Assembly (NCBI GenBank): GCA_000320605.2
Contig: KB445811.1
Span: 302,887-353,196 of the forward strand
Direction: 5' to 3'
DNA: 50,310 bases
Origin: Gelatoporia subvermispora B
Lineage: Eukaryota > Basidiomycota > Agaricomycetes > Polyporales > Gelatoporiaceae
The notes under the pieces: generated by a model
Databases searched by the model: none
Told to the model about the DNA's origin: nothing
The model's input: only the letters and a program-made list of their open reading frames with translations
In this document: positions 21,068 through 35,207 of the stretch, piece by piece
How the letters are laid out: each line of letters begins with the position of its first letter
Numbering within the stretch: position 1 is the stretch's first letter
Program-made: the position numbers and the translations under genes

Positions 21068-23035
21068 TTATTCCCATTTCGTTCCTATGTCTTCGCACGG
21101 AGGAGGCGGGAGCGGCTTGACGTCCCTTCCGGTCGAAGCATACTCCGTACTCGGGCATGAGTCTACGCCGATTTGTACGCCGTTGTCCCGGAGCAGCTCG
21201 CCCGTCAAGGCGGGTCCTTGGCGCGCGTCGATCAGCTCGCGGAGGTGGTGTCTGCCGTTCAGCGTCGCGAGGAGCGCGTTGAGCAGGACTGCGCAGTGCG
21301 AGGTCGATCAGAGCAACATGCGCCCATCTGGTTTGGGAGACTTACGGCTCGGGGTCGCGCAGAAGAACGCGAGGTAGACACGATTATCGCTCATTGTGAT
21401 CCACTGTATTTTGCTGAATTCATGGGGCAGAGGATTGCGAATATCGAGACTCACCGTCAGGAAACACGCTAATGCAAACATGCTGCATTCCCGTGTCACT
21501 TATACGTATGCAGGACGAGAGGACTGGGAAGAGCCAAGCACGAACCTCGCGAGCACCCCATTGCTGACGCTGTAGAGCATCAGGGCACGCAACGCAGAAT
21601 TTGTGCCCGAGGTTCTATATATCCGAAGCCCAGAATCAGAAATTCGGGAATCATGACAGTTTGTCAGTTATAACACTTACAGCGGAGAATCTGTTCGACT
21701 TCTCCGAAGCAATAACGTTTGGGATATCGTGATCGTAGCATCCGCGACGACGGCGAATGCCCAGCCGGTACACCCGACGATGAGATCAGTCTGCGATTGT
21801 AGTGAGCTGCTGCCTGGGATGTCCGTTGATGATAGCTGTACCGGGTTTGTGTGCGTCGCTGTGGTGTCGAATTGTAGCTTCACCCGACTAATGTGAGATG
21901 GTATACTGTTACTATGGACCTCGCATGAACACGATGAAAGCTAACTCAGCGATAAGAAACGCTGCAGGTATGGTATGAGACACTCGATTGAGGATGTATA
22001 TGATAGTGTGTAACAGACCAAAAGCGATCCCTTCCATCATGCATTGCGAAGTTGGCATTGAAACCACGAGATCAACGCGAACACATACCAAGTTCGATAA
22101 GCGACAGCAGTACCTAGAGACGTGTCGGGTATTAGTACCAAACACACTAGACACGTTGGTATGTACCGTAGCAGCGATTCGCGGCCAATTCCTGCCACTG
22201 ACTAGGGCAACGTTCGCGCGTCGGTCAAAACAGGCCAATGCGTCATTCGAAAAAGGTTAGATGGATCAACGCACATTTCCACACACGAAAGCAGAAGACG
22301 CTGTATCAGACGCGTCAATTGTGTGCTCAACACTAGTCAAAGCTAAAATTGACCTTCGGATTACCAGGTTCATTGCCGACTAACGGTGAGCGGGCGAGGT
22401 CAACACTACTCGGAGCGATCATTATCGTGTTACGCTCACCGTAATAGGTACAACAGACTATGATTCATGTAATCAATCACACAAAACTCGGAGACGAGAA
22501 GGAGAAAGCTTACGATGATGCTCCTTTGTAATGCAAGAGATTGGCGTCTCATCTTGTACTGAGATGGTGAACTCACCAAGGTAATGTCTCAAGGGCCAGA
22601 AGATTACCCTGCTGAACTATAACTTCAAGATACAGACCATGACAAAGAAAGAGTTGGTGGATTGTTGCCAGAATCCTATACGGGAAGCGTGAGCGGTCGG
22701 TCGGAGCGCGAGAGATAAAACATACCAAAGGAGAACAATCTACTGCGCATTACTCTTCTGCGCACATTGAATATCGAGTGTTGAGACTCACCGCAGACCT
22801 GAGACTGCGCTTGTCTGCTGTATCCTGTTGAAAGTAGATGTATGTTTGTACGAGCACAGCTCCGTATGATCTTCACGAAAGTCATCAAACGGTCCGCACA
22901 AAGCCTGCGAGTAGCATTATACTTACACAGAAACAATGATGACGCCTGTGGTAATCAGTATGCCAGTACATTATAGACAGGTTGATGGGCACCTATCAAA
23001 ATAGCTCCCAGAGTATTTGCAAGGTCGACTGCCAT
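21068..23035 (-). CDS. DUF6534 seven-helix membrane protein, paralogue C
   Basis: Start MAVDLANTLGAILIG at 23035, aligned with the starts of D and E. Microexon 22927-22945 encodes VIIVSV. Then SYGAVLVQTYIYFQQDTADK (22800-22860), a 14-nt exon IVLLW, ILATIHQLFLCHGLYLEV and GNLLALETLPW (22570-22680), FCFRVWK (near 22285), SGRNWPRIAATV (22180-22215), FAVVADATITISQTLLL (21690-21750), LRALMLYSVSNGVLAR (21550-21600), WITMSDNRVYLAFFCATPS (21345-21400) and the signature NALLATLNGRHHLREL (21230-21290). The tail is acidic and Pro-rich, ending PLPPPPCEDIGTKWE, stop 21068-21070. The usual SINTGLL element of helix 6 reads VSNGVLA here. No lesion was found in the exons checked. Function unknown. Compared with A and B it belongs to a distinct subgroup with D and E (shared CHG and ITMS..FFCA motifs). 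Confidence 0.85.
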
Positions 23036-23861
23036 CGGGCTCAGTATCCCGCTGAGATCTACAAGTGTGGAGAGGGGGTCAGTGGCGACTGCGGACCTGC
23101 ACTTGAAGAGGACATTATTAGCGGGCCCGTGTCAAGAAGGATCAATGTTTGCTAGGCAACACCCGCACAGGATTGTAATCGCACTAGCCCCCGAACAGCT
23201 TCTCCGTCCTCGGATTTGAACTGGCCGAGTCCGAACGAAAGAACGTGAGCGGGATATCTCGAACGCATGGCGAATCTCGACACTACACGTGGTCGTGCCG
23301 CCATTCTGCGGCGAAGCGGCCACGGGTAATCTCGTGCAGCTCTACAACAGTATCGAGGTACAGGCGTCGCCGTTCAGCTAGCATTGCCTCACCAGGATCA
23401 ACGTATTAGGATTGTTCGAAAGGGGTTGACAGACTTGACGTGGTGATCATCATGGTCCGAATCACGGGACTTTTTTCACTTCAACACAGCTTCGAGTCCA
23501 ACGCAAGACAAGGGTGACCATACGTGGGCGTTTGCACACAGGGCGAGGCAGCGCCAGGTAGCGACGTGGAACTCCGAGGGTTCTCGGGATTTAAAATGCC
23601 GCAAAAAGCGGAGGGCCTCGCCCGGAGCGCCCGTGTATATGAACGGGACCGAGGCCGACATACACCAGATGCGGGAAGGCACCGCGGAGCAATAGACTAA
23701 CAAGGAGTGTGTGAATTTCTAATGAGAGTATAACATGCTGAAAGTATTAGAACGAGATCCATTATGAGCACTGAGGGCGCGGCAGGCACCGTGGTGTAGA
23801 CAAACAGCAGGGAGATAGGTTTTGCTGGACAGAGATCCCTTCTACGTGCGCTGAGATAGGC
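23036..23861. other. Intergenic between DUF6534-C and DUF6534-D
   Basis: About 825 nt: the promoter of C and the 3' flank of D. No exon of either gene or of the family was recognised in it. Confidence 0.5.
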
Positions 23862-25783
23862 TCAGACGATGGGCAAAGGGGGTAGCTGTTTGATTCCCTT
23901 CTTGGCAAGGACCGAACTACCCGCAAAAAACACGAAGCCGGACGCAGAGTAGGGGTCAATCCAGTCTGAGTTGGACATCGCGTAACTTGCCAGAGTCTCG
24001 GAGCCCTGATCGGGGCTGTCAGAAACAAGCATCTCGCGCAGGTGCCGCCGTCCGTTCAGCGTGGCCAGCAGGGTATTAAGCAAGACTGTACAGCAAGATA
24101 TTAGTGAGTGCACTTCAAAGCGCGTATACGGTACTCACGGCTGGGGTTTGCGCAGAAAAAGGTGAGGTAGATGCGGTTGGTGCTCATTGCGATCCACTAG
24201 CATATGTTGAGGACTCTTCAGCAGGCAGGTGAAAGTTGTGCACTCACGGTAATGAAAGAGGCCATAACGAACATACTATCGGGCAGGTCAGCATCGGATC
24301 CTTGATATGTCCTCATACATACGTCGTTAATAGTCCCGTGCTGAGACTATATATCATCAAGACTCGCAATGCGGAATCAGTCCTAATATTTTACATCGAT
24401 ATATGCAGGAACAATAATCTTCATGAACTCGTCGCTCACCTTGGAGTGCCAGTGCGACTCTTCCATAGTAATCTGGTCTGGGAAGTTGTGACCAAGCCGT
24501 CGGTCAGGACGTTTATGGCAAGCCCCACAAACAAGTATGTCTAATACGCGTACGATCAGTCATCACTGTGCATTACACAGAACCGTGATACATACGGGAT
24601 ATGTGCGAGCGATCGTTCGCGGCGACGACAGGCTGTCAGACAACTCGTTAATTTTCATCTCGTCCTGAGATCTGATAAGCTATGTAATGCCCACTCGGTG
24701 ATCATGAAACCTGCATCAAGTTGAATGGTCAAATGGATGAAGGCCACGACATAGCAGTATGTGCACTTACCTAAAGCAATGCCTGTTCGGCAGCACGTTT
24801 GACTTCTGATCGGATGTATGACTTCAACCGCTTATTACTCACCGAGCTCCGTCACAGACAATAGCATCTGCGCGTGATCGTTATCAGCCTTCACGAGCTT
24901 TCTATATAAAGAAGTGCCTACTATCAGGATGGCTAAGTACCACTTCCGGCCACTGTCTGAATTACGTATGTGAAATGGGTTATGTGTGTCAAGATGCAAT
25001 GTCGAAAAACTTACATCTCCATATCCGGAAGACAAAAATACTGGCAACAACATTAGAGAAGTACCAAGACCCAAGACAACGACATAAGAACAACCTTCTG
25101 ATAGCGAGGTTCATGATTGACTGGAATGTAATTTCAGTCGACTTATGACCCCGGGTCCTGGAATACGTTGATCTTACCGTGAGGGGCAATATCGCCTATA
25201 CCGAGTCAAGATAAGCGTCTACCTAGACTACCTCGCACCTGCACTTACTATGATACTCCTAATGTACTGCATCGAGTCGTGAAACATGTGATTGGGGAGC
25301 GACGACTTACCAAGGCAGGACCTCGAGAGCCAGAGGGTCATTGTATTGAAGGACAGCCTCCGTGTATATCCCGTGACAAACCAATGCCTCGTGGATAGTT
25401 CCCAAGATCCTATGTTATGCACTTAATTCATCAAGATGTAATATGTGGATGACAGCGAACCAGAGTGATACAATCTGCATCGCAGTTAGACTTTGTCCGA
25501 TAGATTCGGCATCGCTGTAAGCTCACCGATGACTTCAACCGTCTTGAGTCTGAATCGCTGTATTGAAAGTAAAGGTACGTCTGGACGACTAGTACACCAT
25601 ATGAACTTCAATGTAATTCAGGACGTCTGCTCGCGGTAGAATCAAATTCCGTCCAAACTCACATAGAAACTATTATGACCCCTGTTGACGTATGGGACAC
25701 ATTTACCGTGAGTTGGGCGAACCAAGTACATCTCACGAACCTATGAGGAATGCTCCCAGAGTACCAGACACGGAGTGACTCAT
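23862..25783 (-). CDS. DUF6534 seven-helix membrane protein, paralogue D
   Basis: Start MSHSVSGTLGAFLIG at 25783. Microexon 25663-25681 (VIIVSM), then SYGVLVVQTYLYFQYSDSDS (25560-25620), IVSLW, ILGTIHEALVCHGIYTEAVL and DPLALEVLPW (25310-25410), IFVFRIWR (25010-25050), SGRKWYLAILIVGTSLYR (24905-24965), FVGLAINVLTDGLVTTSQTR (24470-24530), RTDSALRVLMIYSLSTGLLT (24330-24395), WIAMSTNRIYLTFFCANPS (24138-24200), NTLLATLNGRRHLREM (24030-24090), and a soluble tail ending KQLPPLPIV with the stop at 23862-23864. It lies head-to-tail with C. It matches C and E exon for exon, so a recent local duplication of the subgroup is likely. Function unknown. Confidence 0.85.
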
Positions 25784-26975
25784 TGACCGGTGCAATCTCG
25801 AACCGAAGTACGGCCAAGCGCGACTTGAAAGGAAGGTGAAAGAAGGTGGAAAAACGAGACAATGAGCAAATGATAGCGTCGCCTAAGGGTATGCCCTTTT
25901 GGCTGAAAACTATACGGCGCATCTGATAGTACTTTGCACCGAACACGAGCGGGAGCGCCGTTGGCCGGTAGACCGAATGGAGTCCCTGATGATAGAGCAA
26001 CCTGCTCATCTGTGTTGTGGCAACGAGGCAGCGGGTCGAACATCGCCCATACTACATTCGTCTCTATAGTCACCGAAGTAGATCGATTTTGCCACCTGCA
26101 GAACGAGATGTTATACACCCGGAACGATTATGATCATCCGAATAAAAGATGGAAGATGGAAGCGCAGCCTCGAGTCTATCTAGAGCTGATTCTCCTTATG
26201 AGAAGCTAGATCTGTTGAGGCAGTGACAGATGGTTGTCAAAATCAGAAACTTGCGTACAGATGGAATCCATCCCTCGGGTGCTTTCACCGTCAATCAAAG
26301 AGCCTCGTGCTCAACACAATTATCCAATTGATACCAGGCACTAGACATTCGTCGGCTCGTAGGGTACCCGCTAGTGCTGAGCATTGGAGATGACATCAGT
26401 CTCAGCAACATGGGAATGGCAAGAAGACCCTCCGACGGATTGCAAAAATCGAGCACTGCCAATATCCTCTGCAAATCCCGAAGGACTTTGTGAGTCCAAC
26501 GAACCGATGGGAGCACTTGACTAAGTGCCCTTGACCAGGTTGTCATGAGTGTAGCTTTGTTGATTCTCTGATGCTGCGATGATCCGAAGCAAAATTTACG
26601 CACCTCTTTGGAAGCGCAACATTGTGGCTGACGTTCGCTAGGTTACAACCGAGCAAGCTCCCGAGTTCGCCGAACTTTCATGGTCGCTATCGGCCCTTCA
26701 GTCTCTTCAGTCACGACGACTTGTGGCTCGCCTTCAGATCCCGAGTCGTCGCAATTGGCGCTAGCTCACGTGATGAATCCGGGCGCTTATATGAGTGTGT
26801 ATCCATAATTGGAAGGGTCAGGCGCGTCGTCTCGGGCGTCTATTTCAACGCGCGCTTGCGGGACCCTGGCGGGGAGGTTGAACCTGCAACCTCCGTCATT
26901 TCTCCATTCTATACCCATTCTATACCCTCAGGAGCTTCAGCTCGTGCCTAACGAGCTTGTATACCTCTGTATACC
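25784..26975. other. Intergenic, divergent promoters of DUF6534-D and myosin
   Basis: About 1.2 kb between two divergently oriented genes. Short open frames carry no family signature. The 200 nt before the myosin start are CT-rich with pyrimidine tracts ('cattctatacccattctatacc', about 26905-26930), a plausible core promoter. Confidence 0.5.
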
Positions 26976-29900
26976 ATGCCTCCACCACGGTTATCCCATG
27001 GTGCGGAGGCCGCTCGTGCAGCTGCATTGCAAGCCGAGTTCAACGAGAAGAAATGGGTCTGGGTTCCAGATGACAAGGATGGATACCTTGCAGGTTGGGT
27101 CGTCAAGGAAGAGGAGGATATAGGTGAAGTAGTTATGGCTGCCGGAGGAGAGGTGCGAGCTCTGTCATACACGCTGCCACTGGTTTAAAGTACGAGTCAA
27201 TGGCGTGCGCAGGTCCGTCGACTGCCGCTGTACGCGTTATCCAAGATGAATCCCCCCAAATTCGACCGTGTGGACGATATCGCGGACTTAACATTTCTGA
27301 ACGAGGCCAGCGTTGTGCATAACTTACGCCTGCGGTATGGCTCTGGCGCGATATATGTGAGTGTCCATAACCTCATCCTGCGGAGGCTATTCGTACCGCA
27401 GTCTGCTCTATCATGGGTTTGAACCTCTGTAGGGCGTATGGTTGCATTCTTTTAGTCGCTGCCTGCACATATCTGTGCGCGAGCCTGCGGAGTGGCATTG
27501 CGTGAAATTCGGACCACTATCAACGCGTCTTACTGGTGACGCGTATCGACTGACTGCCGCCGGCACTGCGTGTTCCATATAGCTTGGCCTCTGATATTGC
27601 ACCAGGGCATACGTATTCATTGTGCCTGTCCTACCTCTGGATTTTGTACAGTGACCTTTCCTGCTCTCGCATCGAACACAGTGCCCGTGCAGGAAGCTCA
27701 CACATCAGAATGAACTTCGGTAGCTTTGGTCACAACTCCAGTTTCTTTCGCGTCTCATCCTTTAGATGGCGGTGAGCTCACGACTTCATACAGACCTATT
27801 CCGGACTGTTCTTGGTTGCTATCAACCCATACCAGCATCTTCCCTTGTATTCGGATGCTATTGTACACCAATACCGAGGCAAACGTCGTGATGAGAACCC
27901 GCCGCATATTTTTGCCATTGCAGAACGTGCATGGATCAACATGGGTGAAGAACGAGAGAATCAAAGTATTCTCATTACGTGAGTTTCTTGCAAATCAAAG
28001 GCAGCGCTCGCTCACTTCAGTGCCAGAGGTGAATCGGGTGCGGGAAAGACCGAGAGCACCAAGAAGGTCATCCAATACCTAGCTGCGATCGCCACGGATG
28101 CACACCCACCTGCCGTTACCCCTTCGCATTCTCAGTCACCTTCCCTTGCATCCTCCTCCTCATTCAATACCGTCATGCCATCAAATGGACTGCCTCGGAA
28201 TAGTTCTTTCAAGAGGCATAGCAAACATGCATCGTCAATGAGCATGTCCGGCTCTGGTCTGACTGCCAAGGGCCGCCTTGGCTTGCTAGAGAGGCAGATC
28301 TTGCAAGCTAATCCCATCCTCGAGGCGTTTGGTAACGCGCAGACCCAGAGGAATAACAACTCCAGTCGATTCGGCAAGTTTATCAGAATCAGCTTCGCTC
28401 CAGATGGGAGCATTGCCGGAGCAAATATTGACTGGTATCTCCTCGAGAAGAGTCGGGTCGTAGTCAGAAGCGAGGCTGAGCGAAGCTTCCACGTCTTCTA
28501 TCAGCTGATGGAAGGTGGAGGCAGCCTCAAGGAGACTCTCCTACTTGATGGCGGTGTTGAGGACTATGAGTACCTCAACAAGAGTAGACGCGAGGTCGAC
28601 GGGATTGATGATGGAGAGGAGTGGATTGCACTGCAGAACGCACTAGACGTTGTCGGCTTCACGACTGCCGAGCAATTTGACCTTTTCCGAATCATCGCAG
28701 CCATTCTGCACATCGGAAACATCACCATTACATCGACTCGCGCAGATGATGCAATTATGCCCGACACTTCCCAGGCAGAGCGCCTCTGTCACCTATTGGG
28801 AATATCTGTTTCCGACTTCATCAAGGCAGTCCTTCGCCCTCGTGTGCTCGCCGGACGCGAGTGGGTAACGCAGGCCCGTACACGGCAGCAGGCTTTGGAT
28901 GAGCTATCCGCATTGTGCAAGACATTGTACGAGAAGTCCTTCGGCATGCTCGTCGATCGTATTAATCGTGCACTCGACCGCCCTTCCTCAAAGTCAACGT
29001 TCATCGGTGTCCTCGATATCGCGGGTTTCGAGATCTTCGAGGTCAACGGGTACGAGCAACTGTTGATCAACTACACAAACGAGAAGTTGCAGCAGTTCTT
29101 CAACCACCACATGTTCGTGCTCGAGCAAGAGGAGTATGCACGCGAGGGCATTGAGTGGGACTATGTCAACTTCGGCCTGGACCTCCAGCCCACCATTGAT
29201 CTCATCGAGACAAGCGGGAACGCAATCGGTGTCCTGAGCCTGTTGGATGAGGAGTGTATCATGCCGAAAGCCACTGACCTGACTTTCACGAACAAGCTCC
29301 ACGCGCTGTGGGCTGCGGAGCCTCTACCAGGCGACGAGGCACATCCGGGCACTCTCAAGTACGAGCCTGCGCGCTTTGAGCAGGGTTTCATCGTTCACCA
29401 CTACGCCGGCCGCGTCGAGTATCGGACGGACGGATGGCTGGAGAAGAACAAGGACCCACTCAATGACAACCTGACGCGCGTCCTTGCATCCTCTTCCGAG
29501 AGATACGTCGCGTCCTTATTCTCTGAATTCTCCGAGGCACCTTCGCTCGTCTCAACCCACGTCAACGCCTTCTCCTCCATGGGCAAGAAGCGCGTTACCA
29601 AGAAGGGTGCCTTCAGGACGGTCGGGCAACGCCACAAAGAACAGCTCTCGAGTCTAATGGCGCAGCTACAAGCTACTCAACCGCACTTCGTGCGTTGCAT
29701 CGTGCCAAATACTATGAAGAAGCCCGGGAGGGTCGACGTCCCTCTGGTCCTCGACCAGCTGCGCTGCAATGGTGTATTGGAAGGTATTCGTATCGCCCGC
29801 CTTGGTTACCCGAACCGCCTGCCGTTCGTCGAGTTCCGACAGCGGTACGAGGTCCTGACGCCTGGCGTCATCCCACGCGGATATATGGACGGCCGCAAAG

Positions 29901-32900
29901 CTTGTCTGCGGATGGTCGATGCCCTCGAGCTCGATAAGGCGAACTTCAAGATCGGTACCTCGAAGATCTTCTTCAAGGCCGGCGTCCTGGCCGATCTTGA
30001 AGAACGACGCGATGCATTGCTGTTCGATATCTTCTCGAAGCTGCAGGCGGTGGCCCGGAAATGGACGGCCCGGCGCCAGATGAAGAAGGTCCTCAACCGG
30101 GCGGTGGCAACGCGCACCATCCAGCGCAACGCTCGAGTGTACGGCGAGCTCCGAGATTGGCCATGGTGGCAACTCTACACGAAGGTATACACTTATCTAC
30201 TGAGCGTCGTCATCAATGGCTCAATCGATGCAGGTCCGTCCGCTTCTTGCTGTCACGCGCAACGATGAGGAATTGCGCAAGAAAGATATGGAGCTGGCGC
30301 TCGTCAAGGAACGGGCCGAACGTGACCTCAAGGAGAAAGAAGCGCTAACCAGCCTCAAGATGCAACTGGAGGCAGATAAAGGCAAGGTCGAAGCCGCTCT
30401 AGAGGCGGAGCGGGCCCTCGGTGAAGATAAGGACAAACTTCTAGACCGGAGCAAAAAGCGCGAGGCCGAGTTGGAAGACGAGGTCGCCGCCCTGCAAGCC
30501 GACCTTGATACCCTCGACTCCCAGCTGGATCGCGCTCTGAAGCTGCAGAAAGAAAGCGAAGAGAAACACGAGACCCTCAGACAAGCATTCGACCAAGCTG
30601 CCGAGCATCTCGTCCGTCTGGAAGGCGAGCAGCAAGAATGGGTTACGAAGGAGATCGAGTTCAACAAGGAGTTTGACCGTGCGCAAGAGGAGATGGACAT
30701 ACTTGCCGCCGAGAAGGAGGAGTTACAGAAGCTAAGCGAGGAGCTGAAGAACTTGGTGCTTCAGCGCGAGGAAGATCTCGCCCGTGCGAAGGAGCGCATG
30801 GAATCCACCATGGCCGACCTTGACAGCAAGCTTGGCAACGAAGTCAGGTCTAGGTATGTTTTGTGATTTTCTGCTAAATGTTGCGCTTAACGCATATTTT
30901 TCAGGGACGCTTTGCGTACTAAGGCGGACGAGCTTGAGCATGAGGCACGTCAGGCCAAAGACCAGCTAGCGGAGTTGGCTCGGACAGCGACGGATTATTC
31001 CACCATGATCAAGAAGAAAGAGGATGAGATCGAGCGCCTCACTTCCGAACTGGATGCCTCTGCTCTGGAGCGTGGGCGCCTGCAGAGGCAAATTGCAGAG
31101 TTGCAGGGAAATATCGAGACGCTAACATCAGAACTGCAAGGACAGCATGGTGATTTGGAACGCAGTGCCACGAACCAGGCGAAATTGCGAGAAGAGCTCG
31201 ACGAGCTTCGGGTACTTTTGGCGGCCAAGACCACTGAAGAGACCCGGAGGAGCGAAGTCGAGAGGAGCAAAGAAGTTGAACTTGCAAAGCTTCGGGATCA
31301 AGTAGGACAGTTGTCTCATGAACTCGGCGACGCGCGGAGGCTTGCACAGGAGAGCCAAACTAAGTTGAAGGTCGAACTTGACTCTCTAACGACGGAATAC
31401 ACCTCTCTGCAAGCGAGTCATAGGTCTTTGTCAGACCGTGAGCAGGTAGCTCAGGCCAAGCTCAAGGGGGTTGAGGTCTCTCTCGCGGATGCCGAGAAAA
31501 CCAGACGCTCCGCGGAGTCGGAGCTCCATCTGGTACGATCACGGCAGAGCGACCTTGAAGGGCAGCTAGCGGATACGCAAAGGGCCAAAGAAGTACGTCT
31601 CCGCGAAATTTCCACTGAACGCCATCTCACCCAAAGTAAACGCAGACTCTCGAGCGTCAGTTGGCTGCCGCTCATGCGAAATATGCCGACTGCGAAGATG
31701 CTGTCCTGCAGTTGGAGCGCGATAAGGGTGCGCATGACAGGCAACTCGACGCCGTCAGAAAGCAGCTGGAGGCCGAAATCGCCAAGCGGAGTCAACTGGA
31801 GCATTCTGTGTCCAACCAAAAGGCAGAGATTATTCGCCTGAAGGACCATAATGTCAAGCTCGATCGAGACCTGAACAAGGCACTCACAGACCTAAAGAAT
31901 CGTGAATGGGAGGTGAAGCAGCTAGAATCCAAGCAAGACAAGACTATCGTCGAGCATGTCCATGTTCTAGAAGAGGCCAAGCGTGTCACTGATCGCCAGC
32001 TGCAAGAAGCACGGGCGGAACTCGAACAGAATGTGGCGTACATTCGTTCTCTCGAGAAAGCTCGGAACAGATTGACAGCGGAGAACGAGGACTATGCGCA
32101 CGAGAGAGAGCAGGAGCAAGTTCAACTCAGGATCAAGGAGAAATCCATCAAGGCTCAAGAGGAGAAGGCTATACGTGCTCTCCAGGATGTAGAGAAGGAG
32201 CGGCATGCAAGGGAAGCGGCCGAACTCCATGTCAGGCGGCTTCAAAACGAACTTCAGCACGCTCAGTCCCAGGTATCGGATGCCGCGCAGCAGCTCAACA
32301 CTGTGCAGAGGGCGAAAGACAACTTGGAGCTGGAGCTCACTCGTCTTGCGGACGAAGTTGACGTTCCCAATTCGGTTGCCAGGCTCCAACGACAGTATGA
32401 ATCCCGGATCAGTCAGTTAGAGAGTCAGCTCGAAGAAGCGGGGCTTGCAAACCACACAGCTTCTCGAATCAAGGAACATGTTGACCGGCAACATGCTGAA
32501 ATCCGTCGCCTCATCATGAGCAGCGGTCCTAAGGACGACTCGTTCCGCTCACGCCTACTGAAGGAGCTCCAACTTGCCGACGAGGAGATGGAACGAGAGC
32601 TCTCTGCACGTTCACGTCAAATGCGCAGTCATACAGGGTCTGATGTTCGTACATACGCGAACGTCACTCCTTCCAAGCGATCCATGGCTCAGGCAAACGG
32701 GGTTCTGCGCACGCGGAAGGAGTCTGGACCGGAGCCTCCTCGCACTCCCGATCGCCATGCTCAAGTCACAGCGCTCAAGCATCAGGTGCAAGCTCTCGAG
32801 CTGCAGATGGCCGCGTCCACCCGAGTGCGCCAATACTTGGAGACATCACTCCGCGAGCTCACTGCAGACCTGGAGAACAACGATGGCTCGAAGCAGTCCT

Positions 32901-35207
32901 TGGAGAGCTATCGTGCGAAGCTGGCGCGAGAAAATGCTCGTCTTGCGGAATTGCTTGAAGAGGAGGCCGATGCTCGCAGGGCTGCTGAAGCTGCGCAGAT
33001 GGATGGTGTGCAGGCTATGTGGGACAAATTCCAGAACACCATTACCCAGGAGCGAGAGAGCTACAATCGGCTCGAGGAATCTCGCAAGGCTTTGGTATGT
33101 ATTGCCGATTGTCCTGACCTTGACATGATGCTCAAGTTATCTCCACAGGTCGTGCAGCAGCGTGCAGCAGCTGTCGAGTTGGAGGACCAGCGTCGTCAAG
33201 TACAAGAATTGCTGATGTCTAAGAAGCAATTGCAGAATGAGGTCACGGACCTGAAGGACCGCCTAGAAATGGAGCTGATCGCCAAGAACGAGGAGGCTGG
33301 TGAGTACTGTTCAAGTTCAATCGCTCACCATCACTGACATCTTGTAGCTGCCAAACGCCAGCTGCAGATGCACTTGCAAGAACTCGAGATCACGTCCACG
33401 ACGTCTACTGCAATGCAGTCTGGTATGTTCGCTTCGGGATGTGCAGAACACGCGCACTCACGTTGTGCGCTGCAGAAATGCAAGAAGTTGTCGAGTCGTA
33501 TAAGAGTAAGATTGATGCCTATCTGAAGGCCCTGAAAGAGGCAGAGATCGTGCAAGCGAAAGCTGTCCGCGCGGAGTCACTTGGTTAGTCCATTATACTC
33601 CTCCACGTTGGATCTATATCCTGACACAACCTCATCAGCTCGTCGCGCACTTGCTGAGGCTGAGAAGAGTCAAACCGAAGCGATTGCCGAGCGAGATGCC
33701 ATGGAGGAACGGATGAAGGCCCTTGAAGCCCATGCTCGTGAGCTCGAAGCTAAACTTGATGAAGAAGGTCGCGAATCTTCCGACCTCGAATTACTGCGTC
33801 AGCGTCTGGCTGAAGAGATGGAGGACGAGCGCAAGCAGCACCAGCAGGATCTTGCTGAGCGGGACTTCACGGCGGATCAAACCCGGAAGAAGTACCAAAG
33901 TAAGCCATGAGGAAATTTAGTTGAGGAATGCTTAACTGAAATTTCATGCAGCGGAACTCGCGCAGTTGAGCGAAGGTATGAAGTTTCCTTCAAGATCGCG
34001 ATAGTAGTTGATCGTCTTTGTCACAGAGATGCAATCCCAGCGAGACACGATGAGCAGACTGCGAGAGGAGAACAGGAAGATTCGTTCCGACCACGACCAA
34101 TTACAGCTCCGGTACGACGACGAGGTCTACAATGGTGGGTCCTGGAAGAAGGACAAGGAACGTCTCGAAACGAAGATCCAAGACATCACGAAGGCATACG
34201 AGGCTTCCACTGCCGCTCAGACAGAGCAGCAATCGCAGATCGTCTCTTTGCATTCGCAAGTCCGTGAACTCCGTAGTGTCCTGAACGACGCCGAAGCAGA
34301 TCGAGCACTGCTGCAAAAAGCCCGGCGGGCTTTACAGGCGGAGCTGGAGACGATCAAGCTTGACCACGTTGACACGAGTAAGATGACTTCCGAGACCGAG
34401 CTCCAGAGATTGCGCTTGCAAAACCAGGACTTGGAGCGTTCGCTCGAGGAGCAGAATGACCGTGTGGGCATGACGTTCGATAGGATGAAGAAGGCGGAGG
34501 GCTACGCGAATGAATGTCAGATCGAGCTGGGCAAAGTCCGGGTAGAGAACTCGGAGCTTGACAAGCTCAATGTCAGTGATCTTTCTGCCTTCACGCAACT
34601 TATGATCGCTGACTGATGTGCGTTCAGGCCAACCTTGAGAAGCAGATCAAAGAGCTGAATGTCCGCATCGTCGACCTTGAGACGAAGTCGTTGAACTCTC
34701 CACGGCCGGCTAGTACTTCGAGGCGGTTGGAGAGTAGGATCGAAGATCTCACGAACCAGCTGCAACAAACCTCGAAGGACAGCTCCCGCCTCAACCGCAC
34801 GATGGACAAGACTACTCGTGACGCGAGATTCCAGCTCGCGGAAGCCGAGCGGCAGAGACAGCGCATGGAAGACGAGGTGAAGACTTATGAAGCGAAGATT
34901 GTTGGAATGAGGCAAGCTATGGACGAGCTGGTAAGATGCCCCGCAGATATCTGGATATGCAAGAGCACTGACATGTCTTGTAGCAAACATCCGAGAACAA
35001 TCTTCAGCTGGAGAAGCGACGAGCAGAGCGCGAAGCTGCGGATTACAGACAGAAAGCCCTCAAGTAAGTCCGTTTCATGTCTAACTCAGGGCATATCATG
35101 CTGATCGTGCATCTGATAGTCTTGAGCGTGAAGTCGAGAGGCTACGCAGTCGTCTTGACCGTCCGTCAGCCGCACTGGGCACACCTATCAGCTCACCAAG
35201 GAAATAA
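26976..35207 (+). CDS. MYO1: Type II (conventional) myosin heavy chain
   Basis: Actin motor for the cytokinetic contractile ring. N-terminal SH3-like region ([18 protein letters not shown], 27048-27105), motor domain with P-loop [11 protein letters not shown] (28030-28062), switch I region [10 protein letters not shown] (28353-28383), switch [13 protein letters not shown] (29017-29050), [15 protein letters not shown] (29071-29115), actin-binding [13 protein letters not shown] (29675-29712) and converter [20 protein letters not shown] (29944-30003). Two degenerate IQ motifs follow ([27 protein letters not shown]), then [12 protein letters not shown], the invariant Pro-containing start of the class II rod, then about 1,600 residues of heptad coiled coil, and [18 protein letters not shown], stop 35205-35207. 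About 15 introns; total length roughly 2,300 residues. The frame change at 31.59-31.64 kb is an intron (gtacgt..gcag). One intron (27357-27793) is 437 nt, far above the rest. A Ser-rich insert follows the P-loop (28090-28250). Class II assignment is secure. Confidence 0.95.

Noticed and set aside
31592..31660. Frameshift in the myosin tail
   Set aside because: A normal intron (gtacgt..cgcag) joins RAKE to [12 protein letters not shown] in frame.
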